Assembly (NCBI GenBank): GCA_035532475.1
Contig: DATKQY010000027.1
Coordinates: 104,667-168,666 of the forward strand
DNA from: DATKQY01 sp035532475
Lineage (GTDB): Bacteria > Actinomycetota > Acidimicrobiia > Acidimicrobiales > Bog-793
Length of the DNA: 64,000 bases
Reading direction: 5' to 3'
In this document: piece after piece, positions 1 through 9,379 of the stretch
Numbering within the stretch: the stretch's first letter is position 1
How the letters are laid out: each line of letters opens with the position of its first letter
The notes under the pieces: model-generated
What the model saw: the letters and a program-made list of their open reading frames with translations, nothing else
Databases searched by the model: none
Told to the model about the DNA's origin: nothing
Position numbers and translations under genes: made by a program

Positions 1-582
1 CTCCACGCCCTCCTGCTGTCCCTGCCCGGGAGCCCCGTGCTCTACTACGGCGACGAGCTGTTGATGGGCGACAACATCTACCTGGGGGACCGTGACGGGG
101 TGCGCACGCCTATGCAGTGGACGCCCGACCGAAACGCCGGCTTCTCGGGTGCGGACTTCGCCCAGCTCTTCCTCCCGCCGCTCATGGACCCCGTCTACGG
201 CTTCCAGGCCGTGAACGTCGAGGCGGGGCTTCGCGACCCCTCCTCGTTCCTCCACTGGCTCCAGCGCATGCTGGCCATCCGGCGCCACTACCCGCTCTTC
301 GCCGACGGCGACCTCGAGGTCCTGCCCGCCGACAACCCCTCGGTGCTCGCCTACGTCCGCACCGGTCCCGGCGCCGACGAGGACGGCGCGCGCCGCACGG
401 TGCTGTGCGTGAACAACCTGAGCCGCTTCGCCCAGGCGGCCGAGCTGAGCCTCGACCGCTGGGAGGGTGTGGTCCCCGTCGAGCTCGTCGGGCGCGCCTC
501 GTTCCCCGTCGTCGGTGCGGGTGGCTACCCGGTCACGCTCGGCCCGCACAGCTTCTACTGGCTCGAGCTGGACGCGCGCTGA
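1..582 (+). CDS. treS: Trehalose synthase / maltose glucosyltransferase, C-terminal part (5' truncated)
   Basis: The reading frame is open from the first base, so only the last 193 codons are present. TreS interconverts maltose and trehalose in the cytoplasm. The fragment starts in the end of the GH13 barrel (LPGSPVLYYGDE, then MGDNIYLGDRDGVRTPMQW, the usual TreS sequence after the catalytic Asp region) and continues into the C-terminal beta domain (HSFYWLELDAR at the end). Its stop codon shares bases with the ATG of the maltokinase-like gene, so the two are translationally coupled. This is the normal TreS-Mak arrangement feeding maltose-1-phosphate to GlgE. The catalytic residues lie outside the window. 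Confidence 0.93.
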   Translation, partial: LHALLLSLPGSPVLYYGDELLMGDNIYLGDRDGVRTPMQWTPDRNAGFSGADFAQLFLPPLMDPVYGFQAVNVEAGLRDPSSFLHWLQRMLAIRRHYPLFADGDLEVLPADNPSVLAYVRTGPGADEDGARRTVLCVNNLSRFAQAAELSLDRWEGVVPVELVGRASFPVVGAGGYPVTLGPHSFYWLELDAR

Positions 583-1946
583 TGGCACCGGAGGCCCGCG
601 CCCTCACGGCCCTCGCGACCGCGTACCTCGAGGGGCAGGCCTGGTACCGGACGGCGACGGCGAACCTCGCCGCCGCACCGGTGCGCCTGGTCGCGGCCGA
701 CGTGCTCGCCGAGGGGCAGCCGGGGCTCGCGCGCCTGGTGCTCGAGCGCGGCGAGCGCCGCTTCCAGCTCCTCGTCGGATGGCGCCGCGCCCAGGACAGC
801 GCCCAGGTGCTCCACGGGCGCGAGTCGGCCATCCTCGGGTCGGTCGAGGACGCCGGCGAGCACCTCCTCGCCTACGACGCGCTGGCCGACGACGAGCTCA
901 CGTTCCAGGTGCTCACCATCGCCACCGGCGGCACCGAGCACGCCGAGCGGGTGAGGCGCGTCTCCACGCTCGTCTCGCATGCGGCGCTCGTCTTCGACGA
1001 GCGCCTCTTCATGAAGTGCTACCGGGTGCTCGAGCCCGGCGAGCGCCCCGAGATCGAGGTGCTCTTCCGCCTCGACGAGATCGGCTTCAACGCCCTGCTC
1101 GCGCCGGTCGGGCGCTGGCGCGGCCACGGCCACGACCTCGCGCTCGTCCGGGAGTTCCTCCCGAGCGCGCTGGAGGGGCGCCTGCTCGCGCTCACGTCGC
1201 TGCGGGACCTGCTCGCGCGCGCCTCCTCGGAGGACTCGCCAGGGCGCGGCCCGGCGTTCGTGCCGGGCGCCCCGGCCGGCGCTGAGCTCGCGGCCGACGT
1301 CGACGCGGCGACGGCCCAGGCCGGAGGTGACCTCGCCTCGGAGATGCACCGGCTCGGCGCCACGACGGCCAGGCTGCACCTCGCCCTCGCCGAGGGCTTC
1401 GGCGACCGTCCGGCCCAGCCCGACCTGATGGCGGCGGTGGTGGGCGGCAGCCGCGCCCGGGCCAACGCGCCGGCCGCCGCGGCGACGCGCCAGCTCGCGG
1501 CGCGGATCGCGGCCCTCGCGCCGGGCCAGGCGGGCCGCAGCATCCGGGTCCACGGCGACTTCCACCTCCGGCGCGTCATGCGTGCCGAGACCGGCTGGCT
1601 GATCGCCGGGTTCAGCGACGATCCGCTCTACGCGACGGACCTGCCGCACTCCTCGCTGCCGGCGCGCACCGGGTCGCCGGTCGAGGATCTCGCCGACATG
1701 TGCTTCTCGCTCGGTGTCGTCTCCCGGGAGGCCCTCGCCCAGCGGCCGCCGTCGGAGTCCGAGCTGGCCGCCGACCTCGCCGCCGCCTGGTGCCGGCGGA
1801 ACCGGCTCGCCTTCTTGGACGGCTACGCGACGGTGCCCGAGGTGCAGCGGCTGCTGCCGGGCGAGCCGGCCACCACCGAGCTGCTGCTGGAGGGGTTCGA
1901 GCGGGTCCGGGAGCGCCGCTACGAGGCGACGTTCGCGGGTGCCTGA
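582..1946 (+). CDS. Maltokinase-like protein with degenerate DFE motif
   Basis: A protein of 454 residues, the usual maltokinase size, starting at an ATG that overlaps the treS stop (TGATG). Maltokinase makes maltose-1-phosphate from maltose and ATP. The N-terminal third fits the maltokinase cap domain (LVGWRRAQDS region). The phosphotransferase motif VHGDFHLRRVMR is present near residue 325. The metal-binding motif that normally follows as DFEGEP reads GFSDDP (LIAGFSDDPLYATDL), so the Mg-coordinating Asp is replaced by Gly. The family call is firm from context and the cap domain. Activity is doubtful: it may be a degenerate kinase, or a neighbouring Asp may substitute. The last 28 bases overlap the convergent galT. 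Confidence 0.8.
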   Translation: MAPEARALTALATAYLEGQAWYRTATANLAAAPVRLVAADVLAEGQPGLARLVLERGERRFQLLVGWRRAQDSAQVLHGRESAILGSVEDAGEHLLAYDALADDELTFQVLTIATGGTEHAERVRRVSTLVSHAALVFDERLFMKCYRVLEPGERPEIEVLFRLDEIGFNALLAPVGRWRGHGHDLALVREFLPSALEGRLLALTSLRDLLARASSEDSPGRGPAFVPGAPAGAELAADVDAATAQAGGDLASEMHRLGATTARLHLALAEGFGDRPAQPDLMAAVVGGSRARANAPAAAATRQLAARIAALAPGQAGRSIRVHGDFHLRRVMRAETGWLIAGFSDDPLYATDLPHSSLPARTGSPVEDLADMCFSLGVVSREALAQRPPSESELAADLAAAWCRRNRLAFLDGYATVPEVQRLLPGEPATTELLLEGFERVRERRYEATFAGA

Positions 1947-2935
1947 GCCTGGGCGTCGCCCGCGGCGAGCACGCCCCGCAGCTCCTCGGCGGCGCGCTCG
2001 GGCGCGACGACGTTGATGTACACGCCGGTCCCGAGCTCGAAGCCGGCCCGGGTGGTGAGCTTCGGCAGGATGTGCACGTGCCAGTGGTAGGGGGCGCTCG
2101 CGCGGTAGGGCGCGGCGTGGAAGACGACGTTGTAGGCGATGTCGCCGAGCTGCTTGCGGATCGCCCACAAGGCGCTGCGGATCGCCATGCCGACGCTGGC
2201 GAGGTCGTCCGGGCTGCCCCGGTGCAGGTGGGCCTCGTGCGCGCGGGGCACCACCAGCATCTCGTAGGGGGTCCCGCTCCAGTACGGGGCGAAGGTCAGC
2301 GCGTGGTCGGACGCCTCGACGAGGCGGTACCCGGCACGCTCCTCCGAGGCCGCCGCGGTGCACAGCAGGCAGCCGCCGGCGAAGCGGGTGAAGCTGCCCT
2401 GCTCGTCGACGAGCTCGCGCGGGACGAAGGGGATGCCGAGGAGCTGACCGTGCGGGTGCTCGATCGATGCGCCCGCCTCGCGCCCCGAGTTGACGATGAC
2501 CTGGCTGTAGCGCAGCCCGGGGGTGCTCTGGTGCTCCTCGACCCGGTCGCGGATCGCGGACATCACGAGGTCGCACTGGTGGTCGTCGAACGAGCCCCAG
2601 GACAGGTCGTGGTCGGGCGAGAAGACGAGCACCTCGTGGATGCCGCTCGCCGGCGCCTCGGTGAACACCGGGCCGCGGTGGTCGACCACGAAGGGCTGCA
2701 GCCCCTCGAAGGCCGGGTAGCGGTTGGGCACGACGCGCACCAGCCACTTGCCCTCCGCGCCGTAGGTCTCGAGCGCCGGCGGCGTCGCATCCTCGTGACC
2801 CGGGCAGAACGGGCAGTCGTCGCGCTGGTCGACGCCGACCGGCTGGCGGGGGAGAAAGAGCGTGCCCCGCTCCGAGCGTTCCGTGGAGACCGCGATCCAG
2901 CGGCCGGAGAGGGGGTCGAGTCGGAGCTGGTTCAT
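1919..2935 (-). CDS. galT: Galactose-1-phosphate uridylyltransferase
   Basis: A protein of 338 residues of the GalT branch of the HIT superfamily. It transfers UMP between UDP-glucose and galactose-1-phosphate in the Leloir pathway. N-terminal LRLDPLSGRWIAVSTER and CPFCPGHE are typical, as is VVPNRYPAF. The nucleophile region reads ASIEHPHGQLLG (HPH), and a second HIT-like stretch reads YHWHVHILPK. I chose the start MNQLRLDP, which has GAGGA ten bases upstream; a start nine codons earlier is possible but adds an atypical leader. No galK or galE is visible nearby, so it may serve general sugar-nucleotide turnover. The 3' end overlaps the maltokinase-like gene on the other strand. Confidence 0.92.
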   Translation of the reverse strand: MNQLRLDPLSGRWIAVSTERSERGTLFLPRQPVGVDQRDDCPFCPGHEDATPPALETYGAEGKWLVRVVPNRYPAFEGLQPFVVDHRGPVFTEAPASGIHEVLVFSPDHDLSWGSFDDHQCDLVMSAIRDRVEEHQSTPGLRYSQVIVNSGREAGASIEHPHGQLLGIPFVPRELVDEQGSFTRFAGGCLLCTAAASEERAGYRLVEASDHALTFAPYWSGTPYEMLVVPRAHEAHLHRGSPDDLASVGMAIRSALWAIRKQLGDIAYNVVFHAAPYRASAPYHWHVHILPKLTTRAGFELGTGVYINVVAPERAAEELRGVLAAGDAQAQAPANVAS

Positions 2936-3015
2936 AGGGGTGGAGTCCTCTGTCACATGCACGCGCGCGTGTTTGACCAGGTTAGTACGGGACTTGGCAC
3001 GAGGGGCGCCAGCCG

Positions 3016-3507
3016 GTGAACAGCCCGCTCTACGCCGTGGTGACGGCGCTGCACGTGCTCGCCGCCGTGGTCGGCTTCGGGGCGCTCGGTGCCACCGGGA
3101 CGTACGCGCACGCCGCCCGCCTCGCCTCCTCGCCCGCCTCGGTCGCCTCGCTCGGCCGCTTCTTCCGTCCCGGGCGCAACTGGGCGGCCCGCACGATCCT
3201 CGTCGTCCCGGTGCTCGGCGGCCTCCTGCTGGCGCTCGGCCACGGCCAGGACGCCGGGCGGCTGTTCCCCTGGCTCGGTCTCGGGATCTGGACCGCCGCC
3301 GTCGGCGTCGCCTCGGGGGCGATGTGGCCTGCGGAGCGGGAGATCCAGCGCGCGCTGGCGCCCGGCGCAGGCGGGGACGCAGGCCGTGCGCTGCCGGGCG
3401 GACGCCCGGCCTTCGAACGCGCCTGTGCCCGCTGCGAACGCGCCGCCGCGGTGACGTCGCTGCTGTTCGTCGCGGCCCTGTTCGTCATGATCGCCCAGCC
3501 CGGCTGA
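3016..3507 (+). CDS. Small integral membrane protein, DUF2269-like
   Basis: A protein of 163 residues with a GTG start. It has about four hydrophobic segments: near residues 3-25 (LYAVVTALHVLAAVVGFGAL), 58-75 (AARTILVVPVLGGLLLAL), 85-105 (LGLGIWTAAVGVASGAMW) and 138-160. The N-terminal HVLAAVVGFG resembles DUF2269-type predicted membrane proteins. I do not know a function. It is divergent from galT, with 80 bases between the starts, and runs in the same direction as the hydrolase gene that follows. Confidence 0.75.
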   Translation: MNSPLYAVVTALHVLAAVVGFGALGATGTYAHAARLASSPASVASLGRFFRPGRNWAARTILVVPVLGGLLLALGHGQDAGRLFPWLGLGIWTAAVGVASGAMWPAEREIQRALAPGAGGDAGRALPGGRPAFERACARCERAAAVTSLLFVAALFVMIAQPG

Positions 3508-3556
3508 GCCGACGGGCCGGCTGAGGGGCGGGGCGGTGGCGGTAGCCTTGGGCGCC

Positions 3557-4783
3557 GTGAGCCCCTCCCGAGGCGGCGGGGGCGCGCCGCGCCCTCCGCT
3601 GCCGCCGCCGAACCCCCCCGCCGGCGCGGTCCGGTCGGCGCGGACCCCGCCCCGCCACCGCCGTGCCCCGCGCCCACGCCGCGCCGGGGGCGCGGCCCTC
3701 GTGCTCCTCGCCGGGCTCGCCGTCGTCGCCGGGGTCCTCTCGGCGCGCGGACCGCTGGCGTCGGACCGGGCCGCCGGCGCCCCGGTGGCCGGGACGGTGG
3801 GCCGGGCCGTACCGGCCAGGTTCACCGTCGGCCTCGCGCTGTGCTCCTTCGTCGAACGGACCGCCACCCCCACCTACGACTACGTGACGCGCACCTCGAG
3901 CGACGTGCGGGTGCTCGAGACCGAGATCCGCTACCCGACGCTGAACGGCGCTGCGAGCACGGAGACGCGCGCCGCCCGCCCGGCGTTGCGCGACGGGCCC
4001 TACCCGGTCATCGTGTTCGCCCACGGCTACGCCGTCACGCCCGACACCTATCAGCCGCTGCTCGACACCTGGGTGCGTGCCGGCTTCGTCGTCGTCGCCC
4101 CGCTCTTCCCCAACACCAACCACGTCGCGGTGAACAAGGCGATCGCCGCCACCCCCGGCAGCAATCCCGAGCTCGACCTGCCGAACCAGCCCGGCGACCT
4201 CGCCTACCTCACGCGCCAGGTCGCGGCCGGCGCCCGGGCCGGCCTTTCGACCTGCCGGGTGCTGCGGGGGCTCGTCGACCCCGCCGAGATCGGGCTCGCG
4301 GGCCAGTCCGACGGGGCCGAGACCGTCGGCGCCCTGGCGTACGACGGCCAGGACGCGGGCCTGCGCGCGGGCCTCCATTACGCGGCGGACGTGGTGATGT
4401 CGGGGCAGGAGCTGGCCGGCGCCTACAGCGCCTCGCCCGGTGACCCGCCGCTTCTCGTGATCCAGAGCGCGACCGACGAGTGCAACCCTCCGCAGGGCTC
4501 GACCACGCTCTACAACGACGTCCGCCAGCCCGACAAGTGGTTCCTCGAGATCCTGCACGCACCGCACCTCGGCCCCTACGACGACGGGGACCCGGACTCC
4601 TTTCCCACCGTGGCCCAGGTCACGACGCGCTTCTTCCAGCTCGAGCTGCGCGCGAAGACGCCGGCGGCCGGGTTCTTGTCCTTCGGCAACCGCTGGCCGT
4701 CGGTCGCGCGGATCTCGACCGGCCCGAGCGCACCGGCCCTGCCCAGACTGCCGGACAGCATCGCGGCCTGCTATGCGGGCTGA
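3557..4783 (+). CDS. Membrane-anchored or secreted alpha/beta hydrolase (chlorophyllase/dienelactone-hydrolase-like)
   Basis: About 408 residues from a GTG start. The N-terminus is Pro/Arg-rich, followed by a hydrophobic segment (AALVLLAGLAVVAGVL) that should act as signal anchor. The hydrolase domain has the strand-turn VIVFAHGYAVTPDTY (oxyanion region), a nucleophile elbow GLAGQSDGAE (Ser in GQSDG), an acid in QSATDECNP and a His in HAPHLGPYD. The substrate is unknown; PET-hydrolase/chlorophyllase-like secreted esterases share this layout. A hexamer TAGCCT sits eight bases before the GTG, suggesting a leaderless mRNA. A start seven codons upstream is possible. Confidence 0.8.
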   Translation: MSPSRGGGGAPRPPLPPPNPPAGAVRSARTPPRHRRAPRPRRAGGAALVLLAGLAVVAGVLSARGPLASDRAAGAPVAGTVGRAVPARFTVGLALCSFVERTATPTYDYVTRTSSDVRVLETEIRYPTLNGAASTETRAARPALRDGPYPVIVFAHGYAVTPDTYQPLLDTWVRAGFVVVAPLFPNTNHVAVNKAIAATPGSNPELDLPNQPGDLAYLTRQVAAGARAGLSTCRVLRGLVDPAEIGLAGQSDGAETVGALAYDGQDAGLRAGLHYAADVVMSGQELAGAYSASPGDPPLLVIQSATDECNPPQGSTTLYNDVRQPDKWFLEILHAPHLGPYDDGDPDSFPTVAQVTTRFFQLELRAKTPAAGFLSFGNRWPSVARISTGPSAPALPRLPDSIAACYAG

Positions 4784-4798
4784 CGGGCGGCGGGCGCG

Positions 4799-5968
4799 AT
4801 GACCCTCGCCACGAAGGCCCGGCCGCCGGGCGCCTACCTCGACCACGCGGCCACGACGCCGATGCGCCGCGAGGCGGTGGCGGCGATGCTGCCCCACCTC
4901 GAGGAGCGCTTCGCCAACCCCTCGGGGCTCCACGCCGCCTCGCGCGCGGCGCGCCGCGCCCTCGACGAGGCGCGGGACGGCCTTTCGGCCTCCCTCGGCT
5001 GCGAGCCGGGCGAGGTGGTGCTCACCTCCGGCGGCACGGAGTCCGACAACCTCGCGGTGCTCGGCGTCGCCGGCCGCCGCGGCGGCACGGTCGTCGTCAG
5101 CGCCGTCGAGCACCGGGCGGTGCTGCGGCCCGCGGCGTCCGTCGGGGCACGCGTCGTGCCGGTCGGCGCCGACGGCAGGATCGACGTTGCGGCGCTGGCC
5201 GCGCTGCTCGACCCGGGCGTCTCGCTCGTCTCGGTGATGCTCGTGAACAGCGAGGTGGGCGTCGTCCAGCCGGTCGGCGACGTCGTGGCCGCGGTCCGCA
5301 GGCTCGCGCCCGGCGCCCTGGTGCACTGCGACGCGGTCCAGGGCGTGCTGTGGTGCGACGTCGCCGCGCTGACGGCCGGCTGCGACCTGGTGTCGGTGTC
5401 CGCCCACAAGTTCGGCGGCCCGAAGGGCGTCGGAGCGCTCGTCGTGCGCGACCGGGCCGCTGGCGCGCTGACACCCCTGCTCACCGGGGGCGGCCAGGAG
5501 CGCGAGCTGCGTGCGGGGACCGAGAACGTCGCCGGGGCGGTCGCGATGGCCGCTGCGGCGCGCCTCACCGTCGCCGAGCGCCGGACGACGGTCGCCCGGG
5601 TGGGGGCGCTTCGCGACCAGTTCGTCGACGGGGTGCTCGCCGGGGCCCCGGGCGCCGCCGAGCCGGCACCTCGGGCCCTGCGCGTCGCCGGCAGCGCGCA
5701 CCTCCGCTTCCCCGGGGTCGACGCCGAGGAGCTGCTGTTCCTGCTCGACGCCGAGGGCGTGGCGGCCTCCACCGGCTCGGCCTGCGCGAGCGGGGCACGC
5801 GACCCGAGCCACGTACTGCTCGCCATGGGATGGGCACCGGCCGAGGCGCGTCAGGCGGTCCGCTTCACGCTCGGGCCGACGACGACCCTCGAGGAGGTCG
5901 AGTACGCGACGCGCGCCGTGCTCGGCGCCCTCGGGCGCCTCGGGGCGCGCAACCAGCTGGGAGACTGA
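4799..5968 (+). CDS. Cysteine desulfurase (NifS/IscS family)
   Basis: A protein of 389 residues, a PLP enzyme moving sulfur from cysteine to a persulfide. The N-terminal YLDHAATTPMRREAV is canonical. GGTESDNLAV is the PLP phosphate region. SAHKFGGPKGVGAL carries the Schiff-base Lys (about residue 204). The loop Cys (about residue 329) is in STGSACASGARDPSH. mnmA follows after four bases, so its likely job here is to supply sulfur for tRNA 2-thiouridine, as in other bacteria with desulfurase-mnmA pairs. It may also serve Fe-S assembly. Confidence 0.95.
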   Translation: MTLATKARPPGAYLDHAATTPMRREAVAAMLPHLEERFANPSGLHAASRAARRALDEARDGLSASLGCEPGEVVLTSGGTESDNLAVLGVAGRRGGTVVVSAVEHRAVLRPAASVGARVVPVGADGRIDVAALAALLDPGVSLVSVMLVNSEVGVVQPVGDVVAAVRRLAPGALVHCDAVQGVLWCDVAALTAGCDLVSVSAHKFGGPKGVGALVVRDRAAGALTPLLTGGGQERELRAGTENVAGAVAMAAAARLTVAERRTTVARVGALRDQFVDGVLAGAPGAAEPAPRALRVAGSAHLRFPGVDAEELLFLLDAEGVAASTGSACASGARDPSHVLLAMGWAPAEARQAVRFTLGPTTTLEEVEYATRAVLGALGRLGARNQLGD

Positions 5969-5972
5969 GCAG

Positions 5973-7025
5973 GTGCGCGTGCTCGTGGCGATGTCCGGAG
6001 GCGTCGACTCGTCGGTCGCCGCGTCCCTCCTCCACGAGCAGGGTCACGAGGTCGTCGGGGCGACGCTGAAGCTGTGGTCGGGCGCCGGCGACTCGGGCTG
6101 CTGCTCGGTGGCCGACGTGGCCGACGCCCGCCGCGTCGCCGACCAGCTCGGCATCGACCACCACGTCTTCAACTTCACCGAGGAGTTCGAGACCTCCGTC
6201 GTCGGCCCCTACGTCGCGGCGCACGCGGCCGGCCGGACCCCCAACCCCTGCGTCGAGTGCAACCGGCACCTGAAGTTCCGCCGCCTTCTCGACCGGGCGC
6301 TGCGGCTCGGCTTCGACGCCGTGGCGACGGGCCACCACGCCCGGGTGGACCACGACGCCTCCGGCCGACCGCAGCTGCTCCGGGGCGCCGACGCGGCCAA
6401 GGACCAGTCGTACGTCTTGTCGGTGCTCGGCGCCGGCGAGCTGGAGCGACTGCTCCTCCCCGTCGGCGTGCTCACGAAGGCCGAGGTACGCGCGGCCGCC
6501 GCCGAGCGGGGCCTGCACACTGCCGCCAAACCCGACTCGCAGGACGTCTGCTTCGTCGCGAGCCGCACCTCCGGGGCGGGGCGCGCCTCCTTCCTCGCCG
6601 AGCGGATCGAACTGCACCCCGGCCGGGTCGTCGACGCCCGCTCCGGCGCCCCGCTCGGCACGGTCGAGGCCGTCGAGCTGGTCACCGTCGGCCAGCGGCG
6701 GGGGCTCGGTATCGCCTCCGGCGGACGGCCCGGCGCCCGCAGCTACGCGCTCGCCGTCGACGTCGCCTCGCGCACCGTCCTCGTCGGCGCCGAGGACGAG
6801 CTGCTCACCGAGGCGGTCCGCTTGGCCGAGCGGACGTGGGTGCACGAGGCGCTGCCGCCGGGTACTGAGGTGCTCGTGCAGGCGAGCGCGCACGGCCGGG
6901 CGCGACCGGCGGCGCTCGATGGGGACGGCGTGCGCTTCGTCGCCCCCGAGCGGCGCGTCGCGCCGGGCCAGCTCGTCGCCTGCTACCGAGGCGACGCGGT
7001 CGTCGGCTCGGGCGTCGCCTGCTGA
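5973..7025 (+). CDS. mnmA: tRNA-specific 2-thiouridylase MnmA
   Basis: A protein of 350 residues from a GTG start four bases after the desulfurase stop. MnmA adenylates and thiolates U34 of tRNAs for Lys, Glu and Gln. VRVLVAMSGGVDSSVAA is the PP-loop. The two catalytic cysteines are in TPNPCVECN (about residue 93) and DSQDVCFV (about residue 193). VGQRRGLG and the C-terminal beta barrel are present. Length and motif order match the family. Tight coupling to the desulfurase gene makes a dedicated sulfur relay likely. Confidence 0.96.
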   Translation: MRVLVAMSGGVDSSVAASLLHEQGHEVVGATLKLWSGAGDSGCCSVADVADARRVADQLGIDHHVFNFTEEFETSVVGPYVAAHAAGRTPNPCVECNRHLKFRRLLDRALRLGFDAVATGHHARVDHDASGRPQLLRGADAAKDQSYVLSVLGAGELERLLLPVGVLTKAEVRAAAAERGLHTAAKPDSQDVCFVASRTSGAGRASFLAERIELHPGRVVDARSGAPLGTVEAVELVTVGQRRGLGIASGGRPGARSYALAVDVASRTVLVGAEDELLTEAVRLAERTWVHEALPPGTEVLVQASAHGRARPAALDGDGVRFVAPERRVAPGQLVACYRGDAVVGSGVAC

Positions 7026-7045
7026 GCGCGGAGGGCACGGGCGAG

Positions 7046-9265
7046 ATGGCGAGCGGGCGCGAGCCGGAGCCGCCGGAGGAGCCGCCCGAGGGGCTGGAGG
7101 CCGGCCTCGCCGGCGGCGCGGCCGGCCCGGAGGAGCCGGGCGACGACGGGTCGGTCGTCGAGAAGCTCGCCGCGGCGGCTCCCCCGCCGGCGGACCCCGC
7201 CGAGCGGGCGCGGGAGCTGCGCGGCCAGATCCGCTACCACGCCGAGCGCTACTTCCGCGACGACGCGCCGGAGATCGCCGACGCCGAGTACGACGCCCTC
7301 GTCGTCGAGCTGCGCCGGATCGAGGAGGAGCACCCCGAGCTGGCCGAGGAGGCGCCGACCGCCGGGGTCGGGGCGGCGCCCTCGACGCTCTTCGCGCCGG
7401 TCACCCACGCCGTGCGGATGATGAGCCTCGACAACGCCTTCTCCTTCGAGCAGCTGCAGGCCTGGGGACAGCGCCTGGAGCGCCTCCTCGCCGCGGTGGC
7501 CGCCGCCGAGGCCCCGGCACGTGCCGCCTTCGTCTGCGAGCCGAAGATCGACGGTCTCGCGCTCTCGCTCCGCTACGAGCGTGGGGCGCTGGTGCAGGCG
7601 GCGACCCGGGGGGACGGCGCGACCGGCGAGGACGTGACGGCGAACGTCAGGACCATCCGGGCGGTGCCGCACGAGCTGGGCCTCGACCCCGCCGAGGTGC
7701 CCGAGGTCCTCGAGGTCCGCGGGGAGGTGTACCTGCCGATCTCGGCCTTCGAGGAGCTGAACCGCCGCCAGGGCGAGGCCGGGCTGCGGCTCTTCGCCAA
7801 CCCGCGCAACTCGGCCGCGGGGTCGCTCCGCCAGAAGGACCCGGCGGTCACGGCCTCCCGACCGCTGTCGTTCTGGGCGTACCAGATCGGCCAGGCCGAC
7901 GGCGGTGCGGTCGGGCCGGGCGGCGAGTCGCTGAAGACGCAGTGGGACAGCCTGGACCTCCTGCGCCGCGCCGGGTTCCCCGTCAACCCCGAGATCCACC
8001 GGGTCGCCGAGCTCGACGCCGTCTACGAGTTCTGCCGCCACTGGCAGCAGCACCGCCACGACCTCGACTACGACATCGACGGTGTCGTCGTGAAGGTCGA
8101 CGACCTCGCCCTCGAGCGGGCGCTCGGCTCGACGTCGCACGCCCCGCGCTGGGCGATCGCCTACAAGTTCCCGCCCGAGGAGCGCACCACCCTCCTCGAG
8201 CGGATCCTCGTCTCCATCGGCCGGACGGGGCGGGCGACCCCGTTCGCCAAGCTGCGTCCGGTCGTCGTCGCCGGCTCGACCGTCCAGCTCGCGAGCCTGC
8301 ACAACGAGGACCAGGTCCGCCTGAAGGACGTGCGCGAGGGCGACACCGTCATCGTGCGCAAGGCCGGCGACGTCATCCCCGAGGTCGTCGCCCCCGTGGT
8401 CGCGCAGCGCCCGGCCGACAGCGCCTCGTGGTCGTTCCCGACGTCGTGCCCGAGCTGCGGCGAGCCGCTCGTGCGCCTGGAGGGCGAGAGCGACACCTAC
8501 TGCGTGAACCTCGAGTGCCCGGCGCAGCGGATCCAGCGCATCGCCCACTTCGCGTCGCGCGCCGCGATGGACATCGAGGGCCTCGGCGAGCAGCGCGTCG
8601 CCCAGCTCGTCGGCGCCGTCCTCCTCGCGGACGTGGCGGACGTCTACGCGCTGCGGCCCGGGGAGCTCGCGGCGCTCGAGGGCTTCGGCGAGCTGTCGGC
8701 GCAGAACCTGGTGGGCGCGATCGACCACTCGCGCTCGCGCGGGCTCACGCGGCTGCTGGTGGGCCTGTCGATCCGCCACGTCGGCCCGACGATCGCCACG
8801 GCCCTCGCGCGCGCCTTTTCCGACCTCGACGCGCTCGCCAAGTCCCCGGAGGACCAGCTGGCGGCGATCGACGGGGTCGGCCCGACCATCGCCGCCAGCG
8901 TCGCGGCGTTCTTCGCGCTCGAGCGGAACCGCCTCGTCGTCGAGAAGCTGCGCGCCGCGGGGGTGAGCTTCGCCTCGGAGCGCTACGTCCCGGCGGGGGA
9001 GGCCGTCGCCGACCAGACCCAGCTGCTCGCCGGCAAGTCGATCGTCGTCACCGGGACGCTGGAGGGCTTCACCCGCGAGGAGGCGGCGGCGGCGATCCTC
9101 TCGCGCGGCGGGAAGTCCCCCGGCTCGGTGTCGGCGAAGACGTACGCGCTCGTCCTCGGGAGCGACCCGGGCGCCTCCAAGCTCGCCAGAGCCGAGTCGC
9201 TCGGCGTCCCCGTCGTCGACGAGGCCGCGTTCGTGCGGCTCCTCGAGCGCGGCGAGCTCGACTGA
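7046..9265 (+). CDS. ligA: NAD-dependent DNA ligase
   Basis: A protein of 739 residues. The first 45 are an acidic, Pro/Gly-rich extension (PEPPEEPPEGLEAG) not seen in the core family. The Ia domain and adenylation domain follow, with the nucleotidyl Lys in CEPKIDGLALS (about residue 167). Further features are the OB fold, the four-Cys zinc finger (CPSCGEP ... CVNLECPAQ), a helix-hairpin-helix region (DIEGLGEQRVAQL, IDGVGPTIAASV) and a C-terminal BRCT domain (LAGKSIVVTGTLEGFTREE). It seals nicks in replication and repair. A short GC hairpin (9271-9285) follows the stop without a T-tract. In-frame ATG at 7046 is the only sensible start. Confidence 0.96.
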   Translation: MASGREPEPPEEPPEGLEAGLAGGAAGPEEPGDDGSVVEKLAAAAPPPADPAERARELRGQIRYHAERYFRDDAPEIADAEYDALVVELRRIEEEHPELAEEAPTAGVGAAPSTLFAPVTHAVRMMSLDNAFSFEQLQAWGQRLERLLAAVAAAEAPARAAFVCEPKIDGLALSLRYERGALVQAATRGDGATGEDVTANVRTIRAVPHELGLDPAEVPEVLEVRGEVYLPISAFEELNRRQGEAGLRLFANPRNSAAGSLRQKDPAVTASRPLSFWAYQIGQADGGAVGPGGESLKTQWDSLDLLRRAGFPVNPEIHRVAELDAVYEFCRHWQQHRHDLDYDIDGVVVKVDDLALERALGSTSHAPRWAIAYKFPPEERTTLLERILVSIGRTGRATPFAKLRPVVVAGSTVQLASLHNEDQVRLKDVREGDTVIVRKAGDVIPEVVAPVVAQRPADSASWSFPTSCPSCGEPLVRLEGESDTYCVNLECPAQRIQRIAHFASRAAMDIEGLGEQRVAQLVGAVLLADVADVYALRPGELAALEGFGELSAQNLVGAIDHSRSRGLTRLLVGLSIRHVGPTIATALARAFSDLDALAKSPEDQLAAIDGVGPTIAASVAAFFALERNRLVVEKLRAAGVSFASERYVPAGEAVADQTQLLAGKSIVVTGTLEGFTREEAAAAILSRGGKSPGSVSAKTYALVLGSDPGASKLARAESLGVPVVDEAAFVRLLERGELD

Positions 9266-9379
9266 CAGGGCCCCGCCCGGCGGGGGTCCCGACCGTCGCA
9301 CGGCGCCGACCTGGACTTCGTCCCCCCGCGCCTCGTGCGCTACTCGTGCAACACCAGCCACGATGCCATCTCTGGCAAC

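Noticed and set aside
3485..5812. 775-codon open frame on the minus strand, and similar very long antisense frames at 555-2747, 6983-9361, 9340-12114 and 47518-50259
   Set aside because: They lie antisense to clear genes, are Arg/Ala/Gly/Pro-rich without family motifs, and are the expected stop-poor shadow frames of very GC-rich coding DNA.
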